The notes under the pieces: model-generated
The model's input: only the letters and a program-made list of their open reading frames with translations
The model's database searches: none
Told to the model about the DNA's origin: nothing
In this document: one piece after another, positions 1 through 8,305 of the stretch
How the letters are laid out: each line of letters opens with the position of its first letter
Numbering within the stretch: position 1 is the stretch's first letter
Translations under genes and position numbers: made by a program
Assembly: GCA_944384505.1 (NCBI GenBank)
Contig: CALWTQ010000025.1
Coordinates: 1-45,575, forward strand
DNA: 45,575 nt
Reading direction: 5' to 3'
Source: an uncultured Mediterraneibacter sp.
GTDB lineage: Bacteria; Bacillota; Clostridia; Lachnospirales; Lachnospiraceae

Positions 1-19
1 GGATAATAAGGTATTATCC
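1..19 (-). terminator. Hairpin after the first gene, possible terminator cut by the window edge
   Basis: GGATAATA and TATTATCC form a perfect 8-bp inverted repeat around a 3-nt loop. The repeat overlaps the stop codon of the minus-strand gene ending at 14. Any T-run would lie outside the window, so the terminator role is inferred. Confidence 0.5.
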
Positions 20-715
20 TTTATCTTCCCGTTCCTCAATCTCCCCGCCCCGCTCTTTAAGCAGACGCGCCAGCAGCATTTCACTTCTATCGCTCAACCG
101 GAGAATCTGCGTCATAAGTACTGTTCTCTCTCTGACGTCCTGGAATTCATCCAGCATATCCAGAAGCCGGGAAGCCCGTTCTGTTCTTTGCGCCCCTGGC
201 AGATTTAGAATAAATCTTGCCTTTTTTCTGTACGATGACAGTTTTTTATACAAACTCCGATATTCTTCATTCGACATCTTCATTCCCGGATCAAGTTCAA
301 AATATGGAATCCTTACGTCGATCCAGATATAAAACAATGCAAAAGCTCTTACTTTCTCATCATCCAGAATCTTATTTTCACTAATAAATTCCCATAATTC
401 TGCATAGAACTGATCTGCCGTAAGCCCTTTTTGCAAAAGTGACTCCACGGCGCCTCTGATGACTTTTCCATATGTGGATTTTAATTTATATTTTTCTTCT
501 TCAGAAAACACTTTTTCCACATGAACTTCATCATTTGATTCAACATCTTCCGATACTTCAAAAAGATACCTGAGATTTTCAGCTTCATTCCCCGGATCCG
601 CAGCAATTATATGGTAAAGTAAAAAGGCAATATCTTCGCGAGCTCCTGATGCGGTTTTCAATGTTTCTAGGATATTCCGCTTAGCACTTCCCACGTCTTT
701 GAATCTCTCTCCCAT
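14..715 (-). CDS. Unknown charged helical protein, partner of the winged-helix gene
   Basis: A 233-residue protein that I do not recognise. It is rich in Glu, Lys and Arg, looks helical, and has no signal peptide or membrane segment, so it is probably cytosolic. The start is well supported: a GAGGAGG ribosome binding site sits 5 nt before the ATG. The gene overlaps the end of the upstream winged-helix gene by 49 bp, so the two are almost certainly translationally coupled and probably act together. A hairpin at the very left edge may end the transcript. No catalytic motif was found. The reading frame is clearly real; the function is not known. Confidence 0.8.
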   Translation of the reverse strand: MGERFKDVGSAKRNILETLKTASGAREDIAFLLYHIIAADPGNEAENLRYLFEVSEDVESNDEVHVEKVFSEEEKYKLKSTYGKVIRGAVESLLQKGLTADQFYAELWEFISENKILDDEKVRAFALFYIWIDVRIPYFELDPGMKMSNEEYRSLYKKLSSYRKKARFILNLPGAQRTERASRLLDMLDEFQDVRERTVLMTQILRLSDRSEMLLARLLKERGGEIEEREDKG

Positions 716-1467
716 ATTTCCTCCTCATCATTGCTGATCAATTTCCTCGCATCTATAATATCTGCCAATGCCATTTCTTTTCTTTTTTCCACGTTTGTAT
801 TGGATGGTAAGCTGCCATTCCCCAAAATAGCCATGAAAATATTGGTAATAGCCGGTTCAATATTCTGAATTGTTTCCTGCACATTTAATATGCCCGTATT
901 AAGTTCTTTTGTATAGGTACTGCAAACCTGGGATAACTGCTTTTCACTTAACAGATGATAAATTTTTTCACCTTTTTCAGTCAGGTAATAATGCTTCTCT
1001 CTCCCCATGGTCCGGCTAAGAAAGACCTTTTCCGAGCGAATCTTACTGAGAAACTGCGACAATGAAGACGGGCTTAATCCAGATAACTGCGCCAGCTTTT
1101 TGTGAGTGATTCCACGTTCATAATACACTGCCTTAAAAACCGGGTATCTGTTTTTCCATCTATTTGCACAATCCTCCAGAGAAAGTTCTTCCTCCTCATC
1201 CTGCACTGAATCACTAATCATATTTACATAAGCTAATAATTGTCCCATTTGATATATTATTTTAGGGTTTTGAATTTGATTATATTTTCTGCTATGCCAG
1301 AATAATTCCACATAACTCTGGAAATCTCCGAATACCTCAGGCAGATCCTCACATTCTTTTTTACGCACAAAATTCATAGTATCCTGAGAAAACTCATACA
1401 TTAAATCTTCAGGTATAACTTCTTTATTCAAGATAAATTCAAAAATACGTTTTATTAATTCGTTCAT
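667..1467 (-). CDS. Winged-helix (MarR-like) regulatory protein
   Basis: A protein of about 266 residues. Roughly residues 108-175 form a winged helix-turn-helix of the MarR/ArsR type: a helix with HKKLAQLSGLSPSSLSQFL, then a charged wing and an LTEKGEKIYHLL helix. The N-terminal 100 residues and the C-terminal 90 residues match nothing I know. Three in-frame ATGs exist (1479, 1473, 1467). I prefer 1467, because a GGTGAT element lies just before it and the predicted transcript start near 1488 would leave almost no leader for the first ATG. The 3' end overlaps the next gene by 49 bp. The promoter carries palindromes that overlap the -10 box, so autoregulation is likely. Whether it also controls the neighbouring helicase is unknown. 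Confidence 0.8.
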   Translation of the reverse strand: MNELIKRIFEFILNKEVIPEDLMYEFSQDTMNFVRKKECEDLPEVFGDFQSYVELFWHSRKYNQIQNPKIIYQMGQLLAYVNMISDSVQDEEEELSLEDCANRWKNRYPVFKAVYYERGITHKKLAQLSGLSPSSLSQFLSKIRSEKVFLSRTMGREKHYYLTEKGEKIYHLLSEKQLSQVCSTYTKELNTGILNVQETIQNIEPAITNIFMAILGNGSLPSNTNVEKRKEMALADIIDARKLISNDEEEIWERDSKTWEVLSGIS

Positions 1468-1484
1468 ATGCATCACCATTAATA

Positions 1485-1523
1485 GTTTATAAACAGTTTA
1501 TCACAATATTTTTTGTAATTCAA
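1485..1523 (-). promoter_or_regulatory. Promoter with overlapping palindromes for the winged-helix gene
   Basis: On the minus strand, -35 TTGAAT (1518-1523) and -10 TAAACT (1495-1500) are separated by 17 nt. The perfect palindrome GTTTATAAAC (1485-1494) and the near-adjacent ATAAACTGTTTAT overlap the -10 and start region. This is the usual place for a repressor site. Binding by the adjacent winged-helix protein is inferred. Confidence 0.6.
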
Positions 1524-1537
1524 CCTCTATACACTAA

Positions 1538-1565
1538 TTTTTATTTTAGCGGTTTTTATTTTAGC
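1538..1565. repeat. Two 13-nt direct repeats upstream of the winged-helix promoter
   Basis: TTTTTATTTTAGC occurs twice with a 15-nt period (1538-1550 and 1553-1565), directly upstream of the -35 box of the minus-strand promoter. On that strand each copy reads as an A-rich UP-like element. It may be a regulator site or simply low-complexity DNA. I see no gene in the rest of 1566-1757. Confidence 0.4.
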
Positions 1566-1757
1566 TTTTGAATTTTAACTTGTGTATTTTTATTATCATT
1601 ATATGCGAAATCATATTCTGCAATATAAATACACATGCTGTCTGCGCAGTCCGTTTCACAGCTATTCCTGCATATATTTTCTATCTGGACTCCTGCGATT
1701 GTCTCCTCTTTGTGGACAATGCTGGCATTACCGATTTTTACTGTCTCCCTCTGTTAA

Positions 1758-1800
1758 ACAAAAAATGACAGATTTTCTCTTATTCCAAGAAAATCTGTCA
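1758..1800 (-). terminator. Intrinsic terminator of the helicase gene
   Basis: TGACAGATTTTCT (1766-1778) pairs perfectly over 13 bp with AGAAAATCTGTCA (1788-1800) around a 9-nt loop. On the minus strand it is followed by six T. It lies 53 nt after the helicase stop codon, so the helicase and the downstream winged-helix pair are separate transcripts. Confidence 0.85.
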
Positions 1801-1852
1801 CCACATCATTATATTAACATATCGAAAAAAGCTGTTCAACAGTTTCTTCTGT

Positions 1853-4800
1853 CTAAATTTTCCTCCCCACCTCTGCCTCAAAGAGCAGTCCTCTCATAGC
1901 CGTCCCACACTCTCCGCTTCCTTCTTTCGCTTTCTCCTCCAGGAATATCTCCGTGATCAGCGCCGCCTGATCATCCCAGGTAAACAGGCCGGAATGGCAG
2001 CACAGATTACGGCGGTTTGTACATTTATTCAACCTGATCTGGTACTGGCGCCACCATTGGAAGTTATAATTGCTCTCGCCTTTTTCTTCCATTCTCCGGG
2101 CGAGCTCCTGGCATCTGCCTTTAATAATCCTGTCAAAATTCCCCAGGGTCAGCTTGCTGATTTGGACATTTTTAAGAAGCGTTTTCCCGCTTATCGCGTA
2201 GTCTGGAAATGCTTTCTGGAGAGTTGATCCAAAGCACTCTTTCATCTGCAGCTCTATCGCTTTGCAGAACAGGATCGAGCAGCAGGACGCGTCCAGGTTC
2301 GCATTCACTTCATAAACGGTCCGCAGCAGGAAGTAGAGCCGGATTCCGAGCCGGATATTATCCCTGATCTGCGCGGGGAGTCTGTTCAGTTCATCCGGGG
2401 ACTGAAAGCCAAAGCTCATCATCTGCTCCTTAGTCAGCTCTTCTTCCATGAACTGCTCTCCAAGGGCACCCAGAAGCCCGTCAGTGTCTATGCTGTAATC
2501 TGTCTCACCGCTTTTGGATCCGGGCATTTCCGTGCCGAAGGAAGTAGCCGGCGGCAGAGCCGCTGACGCTTCGGCGAGAGCTTCCCGCCTTTTTTCCTCC
2601 GTAAGCTCCTGTTCCATAATCGCTTTGATCTGACGGATGGCGAATGTATCAATGATGGCTTTTGCCCTGCTCACCACCTCCGAATTTTTCCATGCCGCTT
2701 CGTCGCCGATCACATAGAGCCTGTATTTTGCGCGTGTCGCGGCCACATTCACGATATTGGCATTCACCCATTTCACCGCTCCCAACGCGTCCCTGCTCTC
2801 ATCGCAGCCCAGAAGGAAGATCACTTCTGCCGCCTCTTTCCCCTGAAATGTATGGACCGTGCCTATATGGCCGCCCATCCACTCCTCACCGCATTCAGCA
2901 AGGCTGCCGTGATGCTTCTTATAATTTCTGATGTATTGCTTTATCCCATATACTACCGATGTAAACGGGCTGATAATATAGAGATCCGGGGCCGCGGTTA
3001 CTGAGAATGCCTTTTCCAGCATTTCACATACCTTTCGCCCCTGAGCCTCAACGAAATGATCTTTCCGTCCTTTTTCTTTCCCAATCACATTGATCCACTG
3101 GGACCGGTCATAGATAAATCGGTTTTCCTTCTCTTTGTTCGGCTTAAGCGTCTGCTGTTTCATGATCCCGCCGTATGAGATCTCATTGGAAATATCATAC
3201 ATCGGCGAGATACATCTCCTGTGCACCAGCAGCGGGCATCCCACCCACTCCGGCTCGTCCGTCCCATTATCCAGGTATGTGCCAAATCCATTGAGGCTGT
3301 CAGCGAAGCTCTGGACTGATATGGACTTTGACTGATACAGTTTCAGCTCTTTGTCGTCAAAAGATTTTTTCAGGAACCTCAAATCATCTGTCACCACCGG
3401 CTCAACCTGCTTCGGATCTCCGACAATCACCGCTCTCCGGCACCGGAAGAGCGTGCCAAGGGCCATCTGCGGCTGGGCCTGCCCCGCCTCGTCTACAATC
3501 AACGTCCCAAGCGCGCCGGGTTCTTTGATATCTTTTAAGAAAGTTCCGATCGAAGCAAACGTAGAGGACAGAACCGGCACCAGCAGGAAAAGCGTCTGGT
3601 AAAGCGCCGGCGCAAATGCTTCCCGGTCCTTCCTGTCAAATGTAATACGCTCGTTGTTCTCATCCGGCTTCATTCCCCAGTATTGGGAAAGGGTGATCAG
3701 GTTGTCCCGGCAGCGCTTCGAAGAAAGGACAAACTCCTTATTCAGCTTCATTGCCCTGTAAAACAGCTTCTCTCTCTCCCTGTTATATCTTTCCGTAAAC
3801 CAGGGATCCGTAACCTGTGCCCTGACAGAAGCCTTCTCATCCGCGCAGAGCAGGTCATTGATTAAATTCTCATCCAGAACCGCTCCCGAGTCCACAGCTC
3901 CCATTCCAGTAAATGCATTCACAGTATCACGATACAGGGCTTCCATCTCCCTCAGTCTCTGCGCCGAATCCTCCGCCTGCCTTTCCAGCTCTTTTAACTT
4001 CACGCCAAGTTCCCGGAGTTTGTCCTCCTGCCGCCTGATTTCTGATTCTACTCTGTTCTTTTCCTGGATCTTCCCATTGTAAATCTGTTCAGACCGGCTC
4101 AGCTTTCCCCGGATCTCCTCCAGATCGCCCAGCGCCTGTTCATACTCAATTCCTGCCTTTTCCGCCTCGCGGTGATATTCATCGGCCAGCTGGCTCTTCG
4201 CTGCAGATTTTGCACTGTGAAAAAGCCGTCCAAAAAATCCAACTGAATCTCTTACCTCGTTCTCCTTTTCCAGCCACTCTATCTTCTTTGAAGGCAATTC
4301 CTCCGCTCTGCTCTGTGCCTCTCTCACCTGCTCAGAGATCTGCTCTTTCGCGTCAAGCGCCGAACGGATCTCTTCGTCCAGCCGGGCAAGCTTACTGTCC
4401 TGTCTGGTTTTCTCCGCTTCGAATCCTGATTCCTGCGCTTCATACTCTGCCTGATGCCGCGTCTTCTCCTCCTGCAGGAGGGCGTCCTTTGCCCGGAGCG
4501 CATTCCTCTCACGCGCCAGATCGCAGATTCCCTGCAGCTCATTCTGCATTCCCTGCACTTTCTCAAGCTGCGCTTGGAATGCCTTCTTTGCCGCCGTGTA
4601 CTTCACAAGCCGCTCTTCAATATCTGAATTGCTCCAGTAGAAATCCTTGTGCAGCGGAAGGAGTACATTATAATAAAAGTCCGCAAGATTGCTCCTTTTG
4701 CCGAGCGGCGCGGCGGCCAGTCCCCAGGCGTCCTCATTGTTCAGAAGATTCCTGGCATACTCGGTGAAATAAATGTCCTTCTTCCACTGCCCGCCAATCG

Positions 4801-6394
4801 TCTCCTGATCCTCGGCCTGTTCCGGATCAAAGAGCGCACTTACCTCAGACAGCATGCTGCGGTGTTCTTCCGTATCCCCCGAAGCCGGCTGGAGAGTTCC
4901 CCGTATGCCCGCACCTATCGGCAGTTCCTTTGTCACATTTTCCACTGCCGCATTATTGCACGAGGCGACCAGTATCCCATAGTCATTAATTCTGTCATTT
5001 TTCAGGCTGTTCCAGTATCTGACATATTTATAATAGGAACCGCCCTTTCCCTCTCCGCAGAGAAAAGAATGCCTCTCAAAGGCGTCATCCGGATGGTCAT
5101 ATTCTGCGAGAAGCTTTGCACGCTCGATAATATTTCCGGCCACGATCTCTTTTAACAGAGTAGTCTTTCCCGTACCGGGAGGCCCGTTCACCGAGAAGAC
5201 ATTTCCATTGATTTCAAAAAGCTTAGACTGTCCCTTTCCTGTTCCGAGATTCACCGCAATCTGCTGCATAAAGGCAGGCATATACCGCGACGGCCATTTC
5301 CCCAACGGGGCGTTCTTCACCTGCAGGATGTCTGATACGCTCTGGAAAAATGATTCCCGCTCCTGCTTTTTCGGATGTACCAGATCAATCCTCACAGGCT
5401 GGTACTCTGACTCATTTCCCAGAATATTAATATAATGAAGCAGATCCTCGCTGAGTTCTCCTCCTTCATTTACTATCTGTAAGATATGCCTGATGTCTGT
5501 CAGGAAATACGCATGGCTCAGTCCGATGTAACTGTCATCCTCCTGCGTTCTTTTCGCATTCTCATCCTGAAACATCTGAAAATGCAGGCCATAATTCTCC
5601 TTATAAATTTCCCCTGCATTGCCATCCTCAGCGTCATCCTCAGACTCAGCGCTCATCTCTCCCTGCTCGGAGCGCACCGCGGCAGGCGATGTGATATTGT
5701 CTTTTACATATTTCTTCTCTATCGCCGCGAACAACGCATGGAGCTTCTCCGCTGTGACAGCTTCTGAAGAAAACTTCTGCATCTGTCCGATTCCGCTGTC
5801 TGTCTCCCCGTCATTCAGAACATTCTCGGCTTCGTCCGCGCCCGGTTCTCTTTTGAAAAAGCTCTGTTCCAGTTCCTCCACGGCCTGCGTATACTTCTTC
5901 TCATCTATATTTTCCGACAGCCTGCCGCTGCAGTTTTTAATCTGCGACATCGCCCAGATCACCGTGGAAAGGGACAGGGAATGCTCTATATAAGTCCCGT
6001 CCGGGGCAAGCTGGATACTCGCCCAGGCAATCTCATCATAAGACCGGTCGTGGCGTTTCTCATCGCTGCTGTCAGAGAGAACACTGGCAATGGATTCAAT
6101 GCACGCCTCCCGGGGGATCTTCCCTATATAGACCGTGATGTTTCCCCACTTCTTCATCCCGCAGGAAGCCGCCTGAGAAGAAATCTCGCCGTATAAATCC
6201 ACAGGCTGCCGGAACTCAATGTAATTCCAGAGAGACCTGGGGGACTTCTTTTTATACTGGTATGTATTCTTTGCTTCCCGCACTCTTTTCCGCACGTCCC
6301 ACATGGAGTCATATTTATCCTGAGCCAGGAACTCCATGGTATACCAGTAGTCCAGTATTTTCTTTGCTTTCTCGATATCTTTTGTACTAATCAT
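1853..6394 (-). CDS. SF1 helicase/ATPase with coiled coil and C-terminal HEPN-like domain
   Basis: A 1,513-residue multidomain protein. Residues 1-380 are unrecognised. Walker A is GPPGTGKTT (about 403-411). Residues 605-825 are a long Glu/Lys/Arg-rich coiled coil inserted between the helicase motifs. The Walker B box DEAGQAQ is near 968, HTFQGKEA (motif V) is near 1180, and VAATRAKYR (motif VI) is near 1219, as in the UPF1/DNA2 (AAA_11/AAA_12) family. The C-terminal 170 residues look like a HEPN fold: FCKAIELQMKECF, then RNLCCH (R1462, H1467), which matches the Rx4-6H ribonuclease motif. Inference: a nucleic-acid translocase coupled to an RNase, as in several phage-defence proteins. A perfect terminator follows the gene. 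A -10 TATAAT (6423-6428) lies upstream without a convincing -35. The reading frame and helicase call are firm; the HEPN call is likely; the defence role is inferred. Confidence 0.85.
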   Translation of the reverse strand: MISTKDIEKAKKILDYWYTMEFLAQDKYDSMWDVRKRVREAKNTYQYKKKSPRSLWNYIEFRQPVDLYGEISSQAASCGMKKWGNITVYIGKIPREACIESIASVLSDSSDEKRHDRSYDEIAWASIQLAPDGTYIEHSLSLSTVIWAMSQIKNCSGRLSENIDEKKYTQAVEELEQSFFKREPGADEAENVLNDGETDSGIGQMQKFSSEAVTAEKLHALFAAIEKKYVKDNITSPAAVRSEQGEMSAESEDDAEDGNAGEIYKENYGLHFQMFQDENAKRTQEDDSYIGLSHAYFLTDIRHILQIVNEGGELSEDLLHYINILGNESEYQPVRIDLVHPKKQERESFFQSVSDILQVKNAPLGKWPSRYMPAFMQQIAVNLGTGKGQSKLFEINGNVFSVNGPPGTGKTTLLKEIVAGNIIERAKLLAEYDHPDDAFERHSFLCGEGKGGSYYKYVRYWNSLKNDRINDYGILVASCNNAAVENVTKELPIGAGIRGTLQPASGDTEEHRSMLSEVSALFDPEQAEDQETIGGQWKKDIYFTEYARNLLNNEDAWGLAAAPLGKRSNLADFYYNVLLPLHKDFYWSNSDIEERLVKYTAAKKAFQAQLEKVQGMQNELQGICDLARERNALRAKDALLQEEKTRHQAEYEAQESGFEAEKTRQDSKLARLDEEIRSALDAKEQISEQVREAQSRAEELPSKKIEWLEKENEVRDSVGFFGRLFHSAKSAAKSQLADEYHREAEKAGIEYEQALGDLEEIRGKLSRSEQIYNGKIQEKNRVESEIRRQEDKLRELGVKLKELERQAEDSAQRLREMEALYRDTVNAFTGMGAVDSGAVLDENLINDLLCADEKASVRAQVTDPWFTERYNREREKLFYRAMKLNKEFVLSSKRCRDNLITLSQYWGMKPDENNERITFDRKDREAFAPALYQTLFLLVPVLSSTFASIGTFLKDIKEPGALGTLIVDEAGQAQPQMALGTLFRCRRAVIVGDPKQVEPVVTDDLRFLKKSFDDKELKLYQSKSISVQSFADSLNGFGTYLDNGTDEPEWVGCPLLVHRRCISPMYDISNEISYGGIMKQQTLKPNKEKENRFIYDRSQWINVIGKEKGRKDHFVEAQGRKVCEMLEKAFSVTAAPDLYIISPFTSVVYGIKQYIRNYKKHHGSLAECGEEWMGGHIGTVHTFQGKEAAEVIFLLGCDESRDALGAVKWVNANIVNVAATRAKYRLYVIGDEAAWKNSEVVSRAKAIIDTFAIRQIKAIMEQELTEEKRREALAEASAALPPATSFGTEMPGSKSGETDYSIDTDGLLGALGEQFMEEELTKEQMMSFGFQSPDELNRLPAQIRDNIRLGIRLYFLLRTVYEVNANLDASCCSILFCKAIELQMKECFGSTLQKAFPDYAISGKTLLKNVQISKLTLGNFDRIIKGRCQELARRMEEKGESNYNFQWWRQYQIRLNKCTNRRNLCCHSGLFTWDDQAALITEIFLEEKAKEGSGECGTAMRGLLFEAEVGRKI

Positions 6395-6449
6395 CTTCAG
6401 CTTTTCCTGTCTTTTTCAATTTATTATAGCTTTTCCGCAAAAGTTAAAA

Positions 6450-6487
6450 CAGTGCAAAATCGAAAAATCTTTCTCAATTCTGCACTG
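6450..6487. promoter_or_regulatory. Dyad upstream of the helicase gene
   Basis: CAGTGCAAAAT (6450-6460) and ATTCTGCACTG (6477-6487) form an inverted repeat with one mismatch, about 20 nt upstream of a minus-strand TATAAT at 6423-6428. There is no T-run, so it is more likely an operator than a terminator. Nothing else coding is visible between 6395 and 6702. Confidence 0.35.
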
Positions 6488-6615
6488 CCCTCAATCTGTA
6501 TCTCCACCGCGGAAAGAAACCAATCCCCAATGTAGTTAAATAATATCTCAAAACAATAGGATTGTCAACGGAATTACCCGTGCAGCAGGCGTTATAAATC
6601 TATTGATCCTCTCCT

Positions 6616-6677
6616 CCCTGCCATGTTATATTTATATATGTGGGCAGGGTTTCTCGCAGGAGAACCCTGCCTTTTTT
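6616..6677 (+). promoter_or_regulatory. Leader terminator/attenuator before the Hint gene
   Basis: GGCAGGGTT (6643-6651) pairs with AACCCTGCC (6663-6671), extended by CTC/GAG, and is followed by six T (6672-6677). This is a strong intrinsic terminator only about 12 nt before the ribosome binding site of the next gene. CCCTGCC (6616-6622) can pair with GGCAGGG (6643-6649), which gives a competing antiterminator. No upstream + strand gene needs this terminator. Regulated attenuation is inferred. A possible promoter (TTGATC, 18 nt, TATATT, 6604-6633) would exclude the antiterminator arm. Confidence 0.55.
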
Positions 6678-6702
6678 ACATTGAGATCAGGAGGTGTACA
6701 AA

Positions 6703-8301
6703 ATGGATTACTTGAACTTGTATCAACAGGGTGCCAGAATCCGGAAGGATGAAGAAATGGTCAGGCTGGATTTCTCTGATGAACTTCACAGAGCGTATTT
6801 TTTAGCCGAGATGGGCGGCGAAGAATATTTTAAGTCATCATTTCCTCAACTCTATACCCACTATCAGGAGGCAGCAGCAAGGGACAGGAACAGAGAGGCC
6901 GCCGACGCAGGAGAACCTGACGCTTTTCAGGATGCAGTAGAGGTTTTCTACGGATTTTACAATAAGGATACATCCCATCTGGTTTGCAAAGGTGTCACTT
7001 CTCTCAAAAATGACGCGCAGAACATATGCCAGAGAATCCATGTCTACGACAATGCGGGAAATCTGGTGATTGCCACAGGAAGCGTCGCGTCCGATTCCCA
7101 CCACGCGGTTCTGGAACTGGATGCGGCTGTTCCTTCTTTCAGAGCACAGTACTGGTCTGCTCTGACCTTTGATTTCTTCTCATTGTGGTATGAGGCGGAG
7201 AATGGGCTGCAGGCAGCATACTACAGTTCACAGGATGAGCTTGTCTGGGATGCTGTGGATTATGTAGAGTCTGTCCGCATGATTGATCCGATACATAAGA
7301 AAACGCCGGAAAACTCACCGATCGTAGTCTGCTATAACCGCTCTTCTCAGTCCGGGGAATGCATTGACTATGATCAGTATAAAGAGGCCTTTGATCCTGT
7401 GACCCACCGCCAGAAACTGTATCTGGACACAGGAGCCATGGTGACTCTTACCCAGGACGCCGGCGAGTTTTCGGGGATTGACATTACGAAGTTTCTATTA
7501 AAGCTGGACTGTCAGAGCGGCATCGCCCAGTATAAAAAAGAGGGGCGGATTCAGGAGATTCTAAATAAGTTTCAGAAGACGGATACCGGCTTCGTATTCC
7601 AGCTTGACAAAGACTGGCAGGGCGTAGTACCCGCCGCCCGGCTGCCTATGCGTGAGCCCCTTGATTTTCTGCTCCGTCTGGAATTCCAGTGCGATGACTA
7701 TAAAAAGAGAGGACGGATGATCGTGGACAGCCGCGCAGACACTTCGAAGACTTCCGGGTATGTACAGCCGATTTCCCAGTTGCATCTGCTGTGGGGCTGT
7801 GTCGCAGACGACACCGATATATTAATGGCAGATGGAAGCAGATGGGCAATCAGCAAAATTAAAATAGGGAACCTCATATTATCCAAAGACGGTCAGCCGG
7901 CCAGAGTAACAGATGTATACCGGGGCCGTGAGACGGAGCCGCTTCTCTGCCTCGAGACACAGAGCGGGCGCCGTCTGCTCTGCACAAAATTTCATCCGCT
8001 GCTTACCCGGAGCGGGTTCACTGCCGCAGCTGATCTGACCGGAGACGACGAGGTGTTAAACGAAGAGGGCAGATACGACAGACTCACAGCCATTTATCCC
8101 GTAAATCATGAAAATGTCTACAGCCTGAAACTTGACATGCTCGGACAGGATAGAGACGCTGCCATGATCTGCGGCGGTCTGGTGACAGGGGACGTGAACG
8201 TACAATATCAACTTATACAAGAGAAAGGAAATAAGGAAAAGCCTGTCAATGATTGTATGACAGAAGAACTGAAAAAACTGACTGACTTTTTCCGAAATTA
8301 A
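6703..8301 (+). CDS. Hint (hedgehog/intein)-domain protein
   Basis: About 532 residues. The start is the ATG at 6703, 8 nt after AGGAGG; an in-frame GTG at 6694 overlaps that site and is unlikely. Residues 1-365 are not recognised. Residues 366-506 form a Hint module: the putative nucleophile Cys366 in GCVADDTDILMADGS, the block-B signature TKFHPLLTRSGF (His431), and a closing LVTGDVNVQYQ. The terminal His-Asn of true splicing inteins is absent. Hint families of this kind usually cleave rather than splice, so the likely act is self-cleavage that releases the N-terminal part or a short tail. There is no signal peptide. The next gene begins 4 nt later, so the two form one operon. The Hint call is fairly safe; the biological role is unknown. 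Confidence 0.75.
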   Translation: MDYLNLYQQGARIRKDEEMVRLDFSDELHRAYFLAEMGGEEYFKSSFPQLYTHYQEAAARDRNREAADAGEPDAFQDAVEVFYGFYNKDTSHLVCKGVTSLKNDAQNICQRIHVYDNAGNLVIATGSVASDSHHAVLELDAAVPSFRAQYWSALTFDFFSLWYEAENGLQAAYYSSQDELVWDAVDYVESVRMIDPIHKKTPENSPIVVCYNRSSQSGECIDYDQYKEAFDPVTHRQKLYLDTGAMVTLTQDAGEFSGIDITKFLLKLDCQSGIAQYKKEGRIQEILNKFQKTDTGFVFQLDKDWQGVVPAARLPMREPLDFLLRLEFQCDDYKKRGRMIVDSRADTSKTSGYVQPISQLHLLWGCVADDTDILMADGSRWAISKIKIGNLILSKDGQPARVTDVYRGRETEPLLCLETQSGRRLLCTKFHPLLTRSGFTAAADLTGDDEVLNEEGRYDRLTAIYPVNHENVYSLKLDMLGQDRDAAMICGGLVTGDVNVQYQLIQEKGNKEKPVNDCMTEELKKLTDFFRN

Positions 8302-8305
8302 TCAT

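Noticed and set aside
4210-4767. Long + strand ORF of 185 codons
   Set aside because: It lies entirely antisense to the helicase coiled coil and has biased Pro/Ser/Leu composition with no domain; a shadow frame.
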